The position numbers were made by a program, and so were the translations under genes. Positions 1 to 10,755 of a DNA stretch of 64,000 nucleotides are shown here, one piece after another. The stretch is from Anagrus nilaparvatae (lineage: Eukaryota; Arthropoda; Insecta; Hymenoptera; Mymaridae): contig JAKSXM010000156.1 of the NCBI GenBank assembly GCA_022575985.1, positions 1,426,001-1,490,000 on the forward strand, in the 5' to 3' direction. Numbering within the stretch: position 1 is the stretch's first letter; each line of letters begins with the position of its first letter. The notes below the pieces were generated by a model. That model ran no database searches and had not been told where the DNA came from. It worked only from the letters and a program-made list of their open reading frames with translations.

Positions 1-994
1 TACATTTGGCGCCTGTAGTTGCAATTCTTGTTATATAAAATTTATATATTATAATAAAAGTTTAAAATATATATATAATAATGTTTATATATAAAATATA
101 ACAATACAAAAAGAATGAATGAAGAAGAAAAAGATAAAAAAACAAGAATTAGATATTAAAAACAAAAAAGAAAAAAAAAAATTATAATTTCCTTTTTATC
201 GATCACGATTATAAAAAGCTTGAGTACGTGAGAATTTACTAAAGTTTTATTTTATATATGTTTATAAATATATTTATGTATAAAAGTATTTTACTTTGTT
301 ATATATATAAATATATATATATGTAATAGTACAAAGGTTATTTTTTTTTATTTTCGAAACGATTACGCGCTTCTCTAAAGGGTGTTCAATACCGATTTAC
401 TCGCTTCAAATGCCTGAAGCATTCTATCACCTATATATAAAAATAATATATAGTTACATTATATGTAATATACTTACATGTAAAATAAAAATAAAAAAAA
501 TTTTTTTTAAAATAAAGTCAAACATAAAGATTTAAAATGTTAAAAATTAAATTATGTAAGCTCATTCAGTTTTTATTTTTTGTTAAATACAAAAACAAAG
601 CAATTGAGTTGTCTGTAGATATAAGCACAAATGTTACAACTTATGATTTGAAGGATACTAAGTTTATGTGTACTTGAGAAAAATAGCAGGTTGTATACAG
701 GAATTATTTGTTTTGTAGTTAAAAGTACAGTCTACTTTAGAAGGAAATGATTTTTTTGCAATAAATTTATAAATGCCTGATTTTTAGAGATTTATATGTG
801 TTTAGCAATATTTCTGTTAATAAACTAGCTAACTAAGATAGCTGCGAACTTAAATTTCATATTTATTGAAACTACGAGTTTTTTTAAAATCAAAATTGTA
901 AAGAAAATTATTCGAATAATTTATAGAAACCTGTCCTGCAAAAATATATTTTTCCAATTGCCAAAGTTTAAAGATATATTTTTGTAAAAAGTTT
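1..994. other. AT-rich noncoding DNA
   Basis: No gene recognised. The stretch is mostly A/T with short TA-rich runs near 290-330 and no open frame of substance. A segment around 965-995 with the motif ATATATTTTTGTAAAAAGTT recurs in similar form near 1630-1655, on the far side of the LINE fragment that follows. It could therefore belong to that degraded insertion. Confidence 0.6.
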
Positions 995-1360
995 ATGAAA
1001 AGTATAACAGAATCAAGATACATAAATAGCGTAAAAATAGCAGAAGTATTAATTGAAGAATGGAGAAAAAATGATTTACCTAAATAATTAGATAATGTTC
1101 ATATTATACAAAAAATAGCTAGATATAGAACAGGCTGCATATTTAGAAATAGTAAATATTGGAAAAATAGTGAAGAAAGAAAATGTAGATCACGTAAAGT
1201 AGAAGAAGAATTTGCAAGACATATATTTGAAGAATGTGAAAACAACCCAGTAAAATGTGAATTAAAAAAAGTGTTAAATGAAGAAAGGAAAGGCTTATCA
1301 TTTATATTAGGAATGAATTGGAGAATAAAAACACAAAAGGATAACGAAGATACACAATAA
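995..1360 (+). pseudogene. C-terminal fragment of a non-LTR retrotransposon (LINE) ORF2
   Basis: One frame reads through the region with a single internal stop at 1085-1087 and ends in TAA at 1358-1360. Its translation has the layout of the post-reverse-transcriptase tail of R1/Jockey-group LINEs. An ESRY-type segment is followed by IARYRTG, then KYW, and then a CCHC-like cluster in which CRSRK...RHIFEEC has the spacing of C-x2-C-x(n)-H-x4-C, with the second Cys replaced by Arg. The lost Cys, the internal stop and the missing upstream domains mark it as dead. The exact clade cannot be fixed from so short a piece. The long reverse-strand frame across the same bases is a shadow. Family assignment is from recalled motif layout, not a search. 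Confidence 0.7.
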
Positions 1361-2189
1361 AAGTATGATAAAAGAATAAAATAATTAGTATATAAATTGG
1401 AAAATAAATAAAGTGAAAAAGTAGTGTAGCGATGCAAAAAAAAATTGATATTATAGTGTTTGACAATAGTGGTTAAAAAAAAAAAATAAGGAAATAAAAG
1501 AAATTTGAAATTTAAACTAAAAATTTAATGTATAAGATAAAATAAACTCATTGTAAAATATAGTAAATATTTAAAAAATTATAGTACTTTAATAGCACAT
1601 TTATAACTTAAAGTTTAATAAAGTTTACATACATATTTTTGTAAAAAGTTAAAAACAAGATACCCTAGAAATATAGTAATATTAAGAGAATTATGGGGCC
1701 ATGCAAGTTCTTTGATAGGGCTAGTTAAGAACCTTGCAAGTTTGTAACGTTTTTCCCAGAATTCGAATTTCAAAAACTATCTATCTCATTATTTCGTATT
1801 TTTTTTTTTTTATAAGAAGAAAAGAGCCTCTTCACGCTTCTTTGTATGAGGAACAACCACCGAGGGTGCATCGTGAGGCGTTTGTATGTACGACGTACGA
1901 ATGCATTGTTTCTCTCTAAATGGAAATAACATTTACTAACATTTAGGCATGGCAGTGTTGGTGAAAAACCCCACGTGGGGAAAAAACCATTAAAAATCAT
2001 GATATATGATAAAGATAGGTTATTTGAAAGCAAAAATAGGTTTATGGAACGTAGCTGCAAAAAAGAGGCTGAAAGTAAGATTAAAGATTAAAGTTGAATA
2101 ATTGTTTTTACTGATACATAGAGACCGTGTGAAAATCAAAGTTATATTTCTATAATTCGTATACGCTCGTGAGCCTGAAAATAAAAAAA
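1361..2189. other. Noncoding DNA, no recognised gene
   Basis: AT-rich sequence with a slightly more complex patch at 1690-1930 that gives short open frames on both strands without recognisable motifs. Nothing here supports a gene. Confidence 0.5.
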
Positions 2190-2316
2190 ATTATAACCGG
2201 TTTGTGTAACTACACAACCAACGAGCATGGAACATGTTCACTTATAACATTGATAATAAAGTATCTATTGTGTTCATTATTTTTTATTAATTTTTACAAT
2301 AATTTCTTTAAAAATT

Positions 2317-2476
2317 CTGCACCAATGGTCCCTAGGTACTTCTGAACCAAAGGTCTTTAGGGACTTCTGCACCATAGGTTTCTAGGTACTTCTGCGCCAT
2401 AGGTTTCTAGGTACTTCTGCACCAATGCTCCCTAGGTACTTCTTCTGCACCAATGCTCTCTAGGTACTTTTGCACC
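2317..2476. repeat. 25-bp minisatellite, about 6 copies
   Basis: Units resemble CTGCACCAATGGTCCCTAGG followed by TACTT, with variants such as GGTTTC and GCTCTC in place of GGTCCC. One unit carries a 3-bp insertion. The array sits inside the GAACATGTTC element. Confidence 0.85.
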
Positions 2477-2479
2477 TAA

Positions 2480-2623
2480 GGGAGCATTCAGACGAGAAAA
2501 AATTTGTAACCCCCACCATCGATAATTACTCCTACTTTTTATCATTTAACATGCAAGAATAAGATGAGAGGGAGTAAATATCGAAGGTGGGGGTTGAAAA
2601 TTTTTTCTCGTCTGAATGCTCCC
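2480..2623. mobile_element. PIF/Harbinger-type MITE with TAA duplication
   Basis: The terminal inverted repeat GGGAGCATTCAGACGAGAAA continues imperfectly for about 38 bp on each side (2480-2518 and 2586-2623). TAA lies directly outside both ends (2477-2479 and 2624-2626). A TWA 3-bp target duplication with ends starting GG is the hallmark of PIF/Harbinger elements. At 144 bp it has no coding capacity. It interrupts the minisatellite-bearing element around it, so it is younger than that host. Confidence 0.8.
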
Positions 2624-2630
2624 TAAGTCC

Positions 2631-2738
2631 ATTTCACACCCCCCCCCCCCCTAAAAACGTCACTTTTTCACCCCCCTCTAAAAGCGTCAATTTTTGACCC
2701 CCCCCCTAAAAACGTCAATTTTTCACCCCCCCCCCTGC
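2631..2738. repeat. C-rich ~32-bp tandem repeat, 3-4 units
   Basis: Units of the form CCCCTAAAAACGTCAATTTT followed by TCA and a run of 6-13 C. The same CTAAAAACGTCAAT unit recurs in the homologous element at 11640-11690, so this array is an ancestral part of the family. Confidence 0.8.
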
Positions 2739-2892
2739 CGAGCCGGACTTTTTCAAATACCCCATACAATGAACATGTTCCATGTTATTATCCGTTAATA
2801 ACTCTTGTATAAAAAGTCCTTTGGTCGAGCGTACTTGACCAAGGGATTTTAGTCGTATTGACCCAATCCCTTGATCAACTCATACTCGGACG

Positions 2893-3262
2893 CCTTAAAC
2901 CTTTCACAAAAAGACTTAATTTAACAGTAAATTCTTGTAAATATTCTAAATTGAATTCCTTATGTACTTTTTCATTCTTTTATAACGGGGAGCATTAGTT
3001 AATAATCTAAGGACACGGTTTTGAATCCTTCGTAATTTACCATGATTTGATTTAGCCGTATTACCCCATATTACCGACGCATACGAAAATACGGGACGAA
3101 TAAATATTTTATAGATTATGACTTCATTTTTGATGCCTAAGCCAGGATTGGATTTTAACAGAGGATACAGGATACGGCTCTGTAAGCCATGTTACGAAAA
3201 TTAGTCGCATGAAAAGGAAATGTAAGCCTGTGATCAAGGGTTACTTCCAAGTAACTTCAAGA
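2893..3262 (-). pseudogene. Jockey-type LINE reverse transcriptase fragment, frameshifted
   Basis: Read on the minus strand, successive frames give the end of a Jockey-clade reverse transcriptase and its tail. A YLEVTLDHRLTF block comes first. A shift into another frame then gives IYKIFIRPVFSYASVIWGN and RIQNRVLRLLTNAPRY. After another shift comes NLEYLQEF. YIRP..YA..VWG and QN..LR.....PW/RY are standard Jockey-group signatures. At least two frameshifts separate blocks that belong in one frame, and the 5' part of the element is absent. It is a dead 5'-truncated copy. Family call is from recalled motifs. Confidence 0.85.
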
Positions 3263-3373
3263 GTAAAAAAATAAAAAACAGTCATGAACACCTATTATTC
3301 AGATTTGTGATAATACTCTCCGAGTAAGTCACGCTTCTCCTCCAAATCAACCATTTGCTATTATTAATTATGT

Positions 3374-3654
3374 TAACATGGAACATGTTTATAGACAGGG
3401 GGAGGTATTTGAAGCATGTCATTTGGGGAGGGGGTAAAATAGACTTAGAATAATTTCGATTTAGGACTTGGCATAATTTGAGTTTGGGGTCTTAAAATAA
3501 TTCAGGTCTAGGGACTTAGAATAATTTCGATAAATGGATATAATTAGGATTTTAGGAGCTTAAAATTATTATTTTTTTTTGGCTTAAGTATTTAAAAGCT
3601 TGAAGATTAAAAATAAAAATTTAAACACGTTCTATGTTCGTTGGCTGTGAGTTG
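3374..3654 (-). mobile_element. GAACATGTTC-ended element, reverse-oriented copy
   Basis: It begins with AACATGGAACATGTTTATAG and ends with ACGTTCTATGTTCGTTGG and CTGTGAGTTG. This is the reverse complement of the family's ACCAACGAGCATGGAACATG end. The interior has several copies of an ~12-bp phrase (GACTTAGAATAATTTCGATT and variants). The same phrase appears in opposite orientation in the copies at 11.5, 12.7 and 59.5 kb. Confidence 0.65.
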
Positions 3655-5574
3655 TTAGTTTTCTTTTTAGTGCGCAGATTACGGGAATATGGGTCAGTTT
3701 TCTAGGAAATGATCAGTTTCTCCGCTGTAGCCTATTTTCAGGCATTTGGGCATTTTTGGTACGTAAATAATATTCATTGGTTAGGATAAGTTTCTACAGT
3801 TACTCGGAGGATTAAACAAAAAGGCTTAATTGTCCAAAACTGAGCTGTTGCGGAAAAGCTGATAGTTTCCTTGCTAGAGGACTAATATTTTCGTAACTTA
3901 TGTACACAAAAACATAATTGCCAGTGGTTAGGATATCTTTGTTTTGTATTAGGCACTTCAAACATTAAAAATAATATCCACCAATGAACTAAATTGGACA
4001 ATATCGGGGTACGTTACCGTTTTCCGGGAAATGGGCCAAAAAATTCGTAATCAGCACTGCAAAAGACTTATGTTGCAAGACTCCAAAAACCTTATTGATC
4101 ATCATTTAAAATTAGCGTAAAATTTTAAGTACAATCAAAAGATTATTTAAATAAAAAGTCAATCAATGTTAATTTGGATTTTAGTTTGATTGCTAGCTAA
4201 TAAGATATAACAATTTTGTACTTAAATAAAATTTAACAAATAAATAATGTATTATCCCATAAATATATATATATTGATATTACGCGATATATTTAAAAAC
4301 CCTTTTTCACTTAATTATGTTCTCTAAAGGTGCAAGCAAGTAAAAGTACCTTATTGCTCGCGTGTTAGCTACTACTACGTGTTTTAAGAATATTATTATA
4401 TTGGTTAGTTTACGATTTATAATGAGATATACACGTAAATACTTTTGTATAAATTAAAAAAAAAAAAATGATCAGACATGCAGTTAAATAGTTTATTTTA
4501 TACCTGTAAATTTTTAAAAGATAAATGTTATACTTGATTATTTTGCTTTCTCACATATGAAGAGTAGTTAAGTTTTACGTAATATAATGAAAAAATAAGT
4601 TATTTTTTAAACCTGATTTTATTATTATTACACTATATAAATATAAAGATATTTCTACTTCCGTGTATATAAATGTCTTAAGTGTGTAATAAAATAAAAC
4701 TAACAATTTTATCAATGAATATGTATGTGTAATTTTGTATAGCCAGCCTTAATGTAATTATTAATTATTATGCATTTTAAAATATTTTACTTTTAAATTA
4801 GATAATGAATAAATTGTTTTACAATTTAGTGTTTGTGAAATTCATGATTTGCAAGTCTAGGTTTCTCATCGTTTAAATATTGTATTTATATTCAAATATC
4901 TAATTGTATAAAAAGGATTTCAAATAAAATATATTGACTTAATTATAAAAATTGATTAAAATTTTACATTATTCACATTTTTATTACCTTATAAGTTTTT
5001 TTTAATTATTATCTATTTATGTAATTGTTTATGAGGGTTATCACGTAAATTTTTAAACTATATTTTGTACATTAAATTGATTATGTTAAAAAAATTACCT
5101 TTTCTTTGCTTATTTAAATAAATTTATTAGTCAAGATAGTATTCAATTATTTTTACCATATAAAAATTTACTATTCTGTGTTATACAAGTCGTTCAATTG
5201 ATAATATGGGTTTAAAAATATAGATGTCGCTTTTCTCGCAAAACAAATAGCATTTTATTATTATATTAAGAATCCAACAAAAATAAAGTTTAAAATTTTT
5301 TACTTATAAATTTATTGATTTAATTGACTAATTAACAGTTTAAAAATAAGATAATTTCCACATTGATTCAAGAAGAGTTCATTGCAGCGAACATTAGCGT
5401 AATGTGTGTTTTATAAATAATTGAGCCATAAAAAGAATTAATGTAATACTAAATTATAAAATATACCCAAATTAAATTTTAGAATTAACTTTACGTTTTA
5501 TTATTTCTTCATTAATTTGAAATTCGACTCTGATAAAAGTCTTGTGAATCCTTATAAAATGAAATTCGTTATTT
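3655..5574. other. Intergenic DNA, no gene recognised
   Basis: 3660-4090 is of somewhat higher complexity, with short internal similarities (ATTGGTTAGGATA-type phrases near 3775 and 3930). It may be an old unclassified repeat. 4100-5570 is plain AT-rich DNA without open frames. Confidence 0.5.
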
Positions 5575-6734
5575 ACTTCAGTCAAATCGCGGAGGAAGTG
5601 GGTTGTTTCGTTACTGGCCGACACCGGATTTAGTCTAGAATAGGTTTTTTCGGTTGCTGATCATGGATTTCGGGGTATTTTCTATAAGAAATTGGCATTT
5701 CATCCTTAAATTTGCAAAAACTACCCGTGATATGGAACCTCTAAGTTCGAATACATGAAAAATACCGCTTAGGGCTAGTTTTTGCAAATTTAAAGGTTAA
5801 GTGCTAATCTCTCATACACAGGATAACGGAATTCTTGATCAGCGACTCAAAAAACCTATATAGATTAAATCTGGACACTGTAAGCCCAAATACATAAATA
5901 ATACCCCTTTCACTAATAGTTTTTGAAAATTTAAGGAGGTTTATCCGTTGTTTACTACATTTTTGCAGGAATTACGATTACCGACATAAATTTTTTTTTT
6001 TAAGTTTATTTTGGAAGCTACTAATTAAAAAGAAACTATAAAAAACCATTAATAATCCAAGAATATTACCAAAAAAAGTCTCATAGTATTATAGAATTTA
6101 AAAAAACGTCACTAAAATAATGAGCTTTTTGGTTATGTTACGTGTTTTTTATTAATTTTACGAAAATAAAGTCGATAAAGTATGTAAAACTAATTGGGAA
6201 TGTAATTTTTAAGTAATTATTTATCAGATTTATTAAATTTCATCGATCTGTGTCATTAGCACCCTACTTTTTATAAAGCCGAAACAAATTTTCCCATAAG
6301 CGCAATGTTAAAATACGACTTTTATTTTATGAATAAAAAATTAATTAAGTCGGTGACATAGGTAAAAATAAGTCGATTTTAGTTCAGAAATGTTTAAACT
6401 TTAATACTATTCACGTTTTATTACATTCTGTCATTATTTTTTTTAACGGATAAACCTCCTTAAGGGTTAAACACCATTTTTTTGTAGACAGGGCCCCCAA
6501 ATTCGTGATCAACAATCCAAAAAATCTATATACACCAAATCTGAACTCTAAAATAGCAAACACATCGTAAATACCCCTTTATAGGGATAGTTTTTACATA
6601 TTTAAGGGTGAAACGTCAATTTCTAATAGAAAAGACCCCGAAATTCGTGATCAGTGACTCTAAAACCAAAATCAAAAGACCAAATTTGGTAACGGCCAGT
6701 AACTGAATACCCTAAGCCGCAATTTGACTGGAAT
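5575..6734. mobile_element. Foldback element, GGGTCGCTGA family, degraded copy
   Basis: It starts ACTTCAGTCAAATCGCGG and ends in the near inverted partner CGCAATTTGACTGGAAT. The arms carry CGGTTGCTGATCATGG (left) and the inverse GTGATCAGTGACTC (right), plus paired AAATTTGCAAAAACTACC phrases. The middle (5990-6440) is unrelated AT-rich sequence, probably an insertion or diverged centre. No exact target-site duplication was found, consistent with age. No open frame. Confidence 0.65.
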
Positions 6735-8274
6735 AATTCATTGGAATAATTCAATAAAAATGAATGCATTAAAGTTATGTAAATCAGTTTTGATAGCATT
6801 TATGGTGATCACTTTGTAACTGTATAGCTTCCCTGTATCTTTTTTTGTATTTTTTTAAAAATAATTTAGTATAGTTAAAGCAAATGCTTTAAATTTGAGA
6901 AAAAACGCAATTTTATGGCACTATGCGGAAAAAAAATCTCGAAAAATTCTTTAGAAATTAAAAATAACAAATTAATTAGCAATAGATTGATCAAATGGGA
7001 AAAAGGACACAGTATATAAAGTCTTATTATAATATTTTGTTTAATCTGTTTATTAAAACATGTATTAACAAATTTTATTTTTAATCCTTATAAATAATTT
7101 CTACGTCAATTAATAGAATAAACCAAAAAAAGTTTCCTTGAGAAAAAATAGTTACTACAGCAGGTAACTATGTACATTTTCATCGCTAAAAGAGTCATTC
7201 TGATTGGCTCATACATATTTCATTGTTAATAGGTTAAAATTGATTGTTTAATTGTTTATGTAATGTTTTTATTATTTTTGAGTTTAGTTAGTATGTTTAG
7301 TAGTTGATATCAATATAAAAATTAAAGTAAGAATAAATTTTGGTATTTAAGAAAATAATTAAGGTTGAAAGTAGCGAAGCGCGCTTAATACTAGTTATTG
7401 CTAAAAAATACTGTAAAAAAGAAAATTAAATAATATTAAATTTTAAATTTATAATATTATTTTTGTAATTATGCCTCTTTTTCTATTTAGTCTTACATGA
7501 AATGACATGCTCATTGAAAATATTGATTTTTTTATTAACAGTGTATTACGACACTAGGGCAGAAAAATGGATTTCCGGGACTACGTGATCTAACGGCCGA
7601 AGCGAAGATAAGCGCAAAACATATATTTTTAACATGCATCATTAATTACGTTAATTGTGAAAAAAATTTTCTAAAGATTATGAAAAATTATATAAACTGT
7701 AATAAGTATTTTAACGATTTTTTCAACTAAAATTTTGTAACTAACATATTAATTATTTGTGGCCTTATTTCAAATCGTTATATTGGCGTATATTGACATT
7801 TTTCCATAACTAGTTAAAAGTTAGAATAAATCAATACAAAGAACGTTAAAAGTTTTACAATTAAAATTTTAAATTGTGCATATAACTAGTACAAAAATCA
7901 GTATAGTTAGTATTTGACAATCTAATGCACACTAAAGTGGTGAATTCATTTTTATTAATTCAAAATAATTCAGTTAATATTTTGCAAATTAATATCAAAG
8001 TTTAATTGTTCCCATATTTGTAGTGAGATTCTATTGAATTTTTAAAATACTTGCTTTAATTATCAATATTTTAAGCACATATATTTATCTTATTTAATTA
8101 AGACGTTGATGTAAGCATAAAAATAACTTTAATTATAAAAAACTATTTTTGCTTTTAAATATATTGTAGAAGCACGCATTCTATAATATAATAAAATAGT
8201 TGATGATAAAAATACATATTTTAATGATATAGGACCTAAAAATTTAGTAAGTAATTTAATCATATTTGTTAACA
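6735..8274. other. AT-rich upstream region of the receptor gene
   Basis: No gene or repeat of clear identity. A patch at 7370-7610 includes AAGTAGCGAAGCGCGC and a GC-richer phrase near 7555-7610. No promoter element could be assigned with confidence, and any promoter of the gene at 8275 should lie in the last few hundred bases. Confidence 0.4.
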
Positions 8275-10131
8275 ATGAAAATAAGTTGGTTAATAGTTTT
8301 AAGTATCATTATGACTTTTTTTTCAAAATTTTGTAATTCTTCATTAGATTCTGTGATTGAACACATAAATAAAAATTTAAACGTGCATCAAATAACTACT
8401 TACGTTAATACAACTAATTATGAATTCGAGTCTCGATACCGAATACTTTTACGAATACTTGAAAGTCAGATTCCAACAGTTATGGTTGATATTCAAAGTA
8501 ATTTAACAAGTAATAAATATTGGCTAGAAAAAAGTCGAAAAACACTAACACCAGTAACGCTAAATGTTATTATTACTGACAAATATACTAATGCAGGTTA
8601 TTTAGAAAAAGTATTAGATTTCGTAGCAAAAAAGACCAGAGCTTACGTGACAAGTCCAAAATTTTTATTTATCATCCTATCTAACGATGACAACACCACA
8701 AGTTTATTAAGGGACATTTTGAGAAAACTTTGGTTTCATACTATAATTAATTTTACGATTTTGAAAATTAAAAATATCAAAAGCAATCCTAAAATATTAT
8801 ATTATGATCCTTTTATTCAAGTTTTTCATGAAATAGTGTACTCTAATTCAAGCATTGAAATTATGCCAGACAAATTGAAAAATTTAAATGGACATAATAT
8901 AACTGTTGGATTTCCAGTTCTATCGTCTGATAAATATGATGCACTTATATCAGAGCTTATAACACCATTAATGCAATACAACTGTCTAGCTGAAGGTTTA
9001 AATGCAAGTAAAAACATTTTTATTGATAAAACTATCATTGATAACTTATATAACAAGGGTGAAATACAAATAATTTTTGATAGATTCATAGTAAATTCTT
9101 TGAACTTAAGCATAGTAGAACAGTCTTATATAATTCCTGAATTTGAACAATTTGTAGCTTTAGTGCCTACTATTCAAGAATCTGAACTAAAAGTTACAAT
9201 AAACATATTCTTATCACTAGTGCTTATTATAATAATTATGATCGCAACTAAAATAATTGTTCGTTACTCAAAAGTACCAATAAATGAATGGGCTACGTTA
9301 AATATTTATTCAATAGTCTTAGGTAACTCACCAAATATACGATATCAGCACTTTAAATCTAAAATTATTTACTTAACACTATCATTCGCAATGATTTTGT
9401 TTTCTTCCATTATTTACGCAAGTTTGACTAATCTTGAATACACAGTTAAAAACGTTACCATCGTAAAAAGCTTTGAAAATATACTTGAAAAAAATATATC
9501 GATTTGTCTAGAAAAACCCAGATATAAGTTTTTGTATCAATATTTTAAATATTTAAATGATGATAAATCCAATAAAATATTGCAATCGCAGCGTTTAAAA
9601 GATTGTAAATTTAATGTTTTTATTAATGAATCTCAATCATCTAGCATATATATAAATAGAAGAGATTCCATAAATTTTTTGTTTAAGAGTCATGAAAACT
9701 TAATTAAGAGCAAAAGTTTTTTAAAGGAATACAAAATTATTGATTTGCAATTACCTTCAGTGATTCTTATTTACATTTTTCAACCTATGTCTTTATACAA
9801 AGAAAAATTTTCCATAATTGCAACAAGAACTTTTGAAGCAGGCTTAGATAAGAAATGGATTTCTGATTTAGAATTCAAAGTTGGAAAAAATAAAGAATAT
9901 TTTATTGAAGAAAGTCAAAAATATGGTAACCAGGAAGATGCAACAATGCTAATAATGTTGATTGTTTTGATAGTTGGTTTTGTTTCTGGAATTATTGCTC
10001 TTGTTTGTGAAATTTTGTACTTCAAATTCAAAAACTCAAAGCCTAAGGCTGTTCGAAATAAAAAAATTTTAGTTAAAGAGGCAAAACAAAAAGTAAAAAT
10101 TTTGGTTAAAGAGGCAAAACCAAAAGTATGA
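8275..10131 (+). CDS. Divergent ionotropic receptor (IR)-like membrane protein
   Basis: This single open frame of 618 codons plus TGA is read from the ATG at 8275. That ATG lies in a good insect start context (AACAATGA) and follows an in-frame TAA at 8257. An in-frame TTG at 8266 is not a credible eukaryotic start. Residues 1-22 look like a signal peptide. An extracellular region with many N-x-S/T sites follows, including LNGHNITVGFPV near 204-215, like the start of an IR ligand-binding S1 lobe. Residues 307-329 form the first membrane segment. A short pore-like stretch with WATLNIYSIVLG comes next, then a second membrane segment at 364-383 ending in IIYASLTNLEYT, which recalls the iGluR/IR M3 end. 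The S2-like lobe runs to about 555 and the last membrane helix is 558-583. This order fits insect IRs, ligand-gated cation channel subunits of sensory neurons. Canonical glutamate-binding residues were not identified, so ligand and subclass are unknown. The Lys-rich tail ends in an 11-residue duplication. No intron is needed. Confidence 0.85.
   Translation: MKISWLIVLSIIMTFFSKFCNSSLDSVIEHINKNLNVHQITTYVNTTNYEFESRYRILLRILESQIPTVMVDIQSNLTSNKYWLEKSRKTLTPVTLNVIITDKYTNAGYLEKVLDFVAKKTRAYVTSPKFLFIILSNDDNTTSLLRDILRKLWFHTIINFTILKIKNIKSNPKILYYDPFIQVFHEIVYSNSSIEIMPDKLKNLNGHNITVGFPVLSSDKYDALISELITPLMQYNCLAEGLNASKNIFIDKTIIDNLYNKGEIQIIFDRFIVNSLNLSIVEQSYIIPEFEQFVALVPTIQESELKVTINIFLSLVLIIIIMIATKIIVRYSKVPINEWATLNIYSIVLGNSPNIRYQHFKSKIIYLTLSFAMILFSSIIYASLTNLEYTVKNVTIVKSFENILEKNISICLEKPRYKFLYQYFKYLNDDKSNKILQSQRLKDCKFNVFINESQSSSIYINRRDSINFLFKSHENLIKSKSFLKEYKIIDLQLPSVILIYIFQPMSLYKEKFSIIATRTFEAGLDKKWISDLEFKVGKNKEYFIEESQKYGNQEDATMLIMLIVLIVGFVSGIIALVCEILYFKFKNSKPKAVRNKKILVKEAKQKVKILVKEAKPKV
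10063..10128 (+). repeat. 33-bp in-frame tandem duplication at the receptor C-terminus
   Basis: Two adjacent 33-bp units (10063-10095 and 10096-10128) encode KILVKEAKQKV and KILVKEAKPKV, differing at two bases. They form the last 22 residues, just before the stop, in the predicted cytoplasmic tail. The near identity implies a recent duplication that kept the frame. Confidence 0.95.
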
Positions 10132-10177
10132 CTCAGCAATTTGATGTAAAAATTTTTTTCGAATTCAATTTTTTTGC

Positions 10178-10183
10178 AATAAA
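10178..10183 (+). terminator. Poly(A) signal AATAAA of the receptor gene
   Basis: A canonical AATAAA lies 47 bases after the stop codon. It is followed within about 10 bases by a TG-rich stretch (TTTTGTGTGACG), the usual downstream element. It is the first such signal after the gene and the probable 3' end determinant. Confidence 0.6.
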
Positions 10184-10716
10184 ACAAAATTTTGTGTGAC
10201 GACAATTCAATATGTTTTTGATAAATTGAATATTTAGAGACTTGAAAAACTTTCTTTGGTGTTCTTAATTTAAAAAAATTTAAACTATCCCTTAGAGAAA
10301 CCATTCTTTTCTGAATAATTTAATTAATATTACTAATTATCAGCATTAAGAATTTAAAAAACGGATAAAAAATTTGTGTAAAACAATTCGCGTCAAAAAA
10401 ATTAATCAATATATTGATTTTAAGCCTACAATAGCCTACAATGTTATCATTTAATTTTTACAAGGTTAGTGAAATATATTTTTTTTTACATTTTCATAAT
10501 TTCAATAATTGCTCATATTCTAATATCTAATTAATTGATTTTTTTACAGGAAATTCTATTTATTTTATCATAAAATTTCAAGAATTGCATTTACTCTTTA
10601 AGCCGTTTTATCAAAATATAATCTGAACTATATTATTTAACATCACATTGTAAGTTTTTTAAAAAAATTAATTTTATTCAATTTATATTATATTACCATA
10701 TATGTATATTTTTAGC
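10184..10716. other. AT-rich DNA downstream of the receptor gene
   Basis: No gene recognised. The short reverse-strand frame overlapping the gene's 3' end is a shadow. Confidence 0.5.
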
Positions 10717-10755
10717 CTTGATAAAGACTTCATGTGAGTCGTAAGCTCGGACTTT
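10717..10755 (+). ncRNA. Possible hammerhead-like/Penelope-tail remnant
   Basis: The phrase CTTGATAAAGACTTCATG then TGAGTCGTAAGCTCGGA resembles a hammerhead core in order. A CTGATGA-like box (TTGATAA) is followed by a GACT/AGTC stem with a TCATGTG loop, and then GTAAGC where GAAAC is expected. Penelope-like elements carry such motifs in their terminal repeats, and Penelope pieces exist elsewhere in this window. The core bases are not canonical, so any activity is doubtful. It may be only a chance or decayed motif. Confidence 0.25.

Larger units (their letters stand above)
2190..2795 (+). mobile_element. Non-autonomous element with GAACATGTTC ends, copy 1
   Basis: The left end reads TTATAACCGGTTTGTGTA then ACTACACAACCAACGAGC and CATGGAACATGTTCA. 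The right end near 2765-2790 carries the inverted partner TGAACATGTTCCATG. Very similar ends recur at 3374, 11438, 12706 and 59490, so this is a dispersed family. The GGTTTGTG...CACAACC segment can form a small hairpin beside the end. The interior is mostly minisatellite, with a 25-bp unit array, a C-rich array and a nested Harbinger-type MITE. No coding capacity is visible. The superfamily is not determined because no clear target-site duplication was seen. Confidence 0.65.

Noticed and set aside
1099..1437. 112-codon minus-strand open frame
   Set aside because: Shadow of the LINE fragment on the plus strand; the composition is Phe/Leu/Ser-rich from A-rich codons on the other strand.
8266..8274. 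In-frame TTG upstream as start of the receptor
   Set aside because: A TTG start is not expected in an animal gene. The ATG at 8275 has good context and begins a signal peptide directly.
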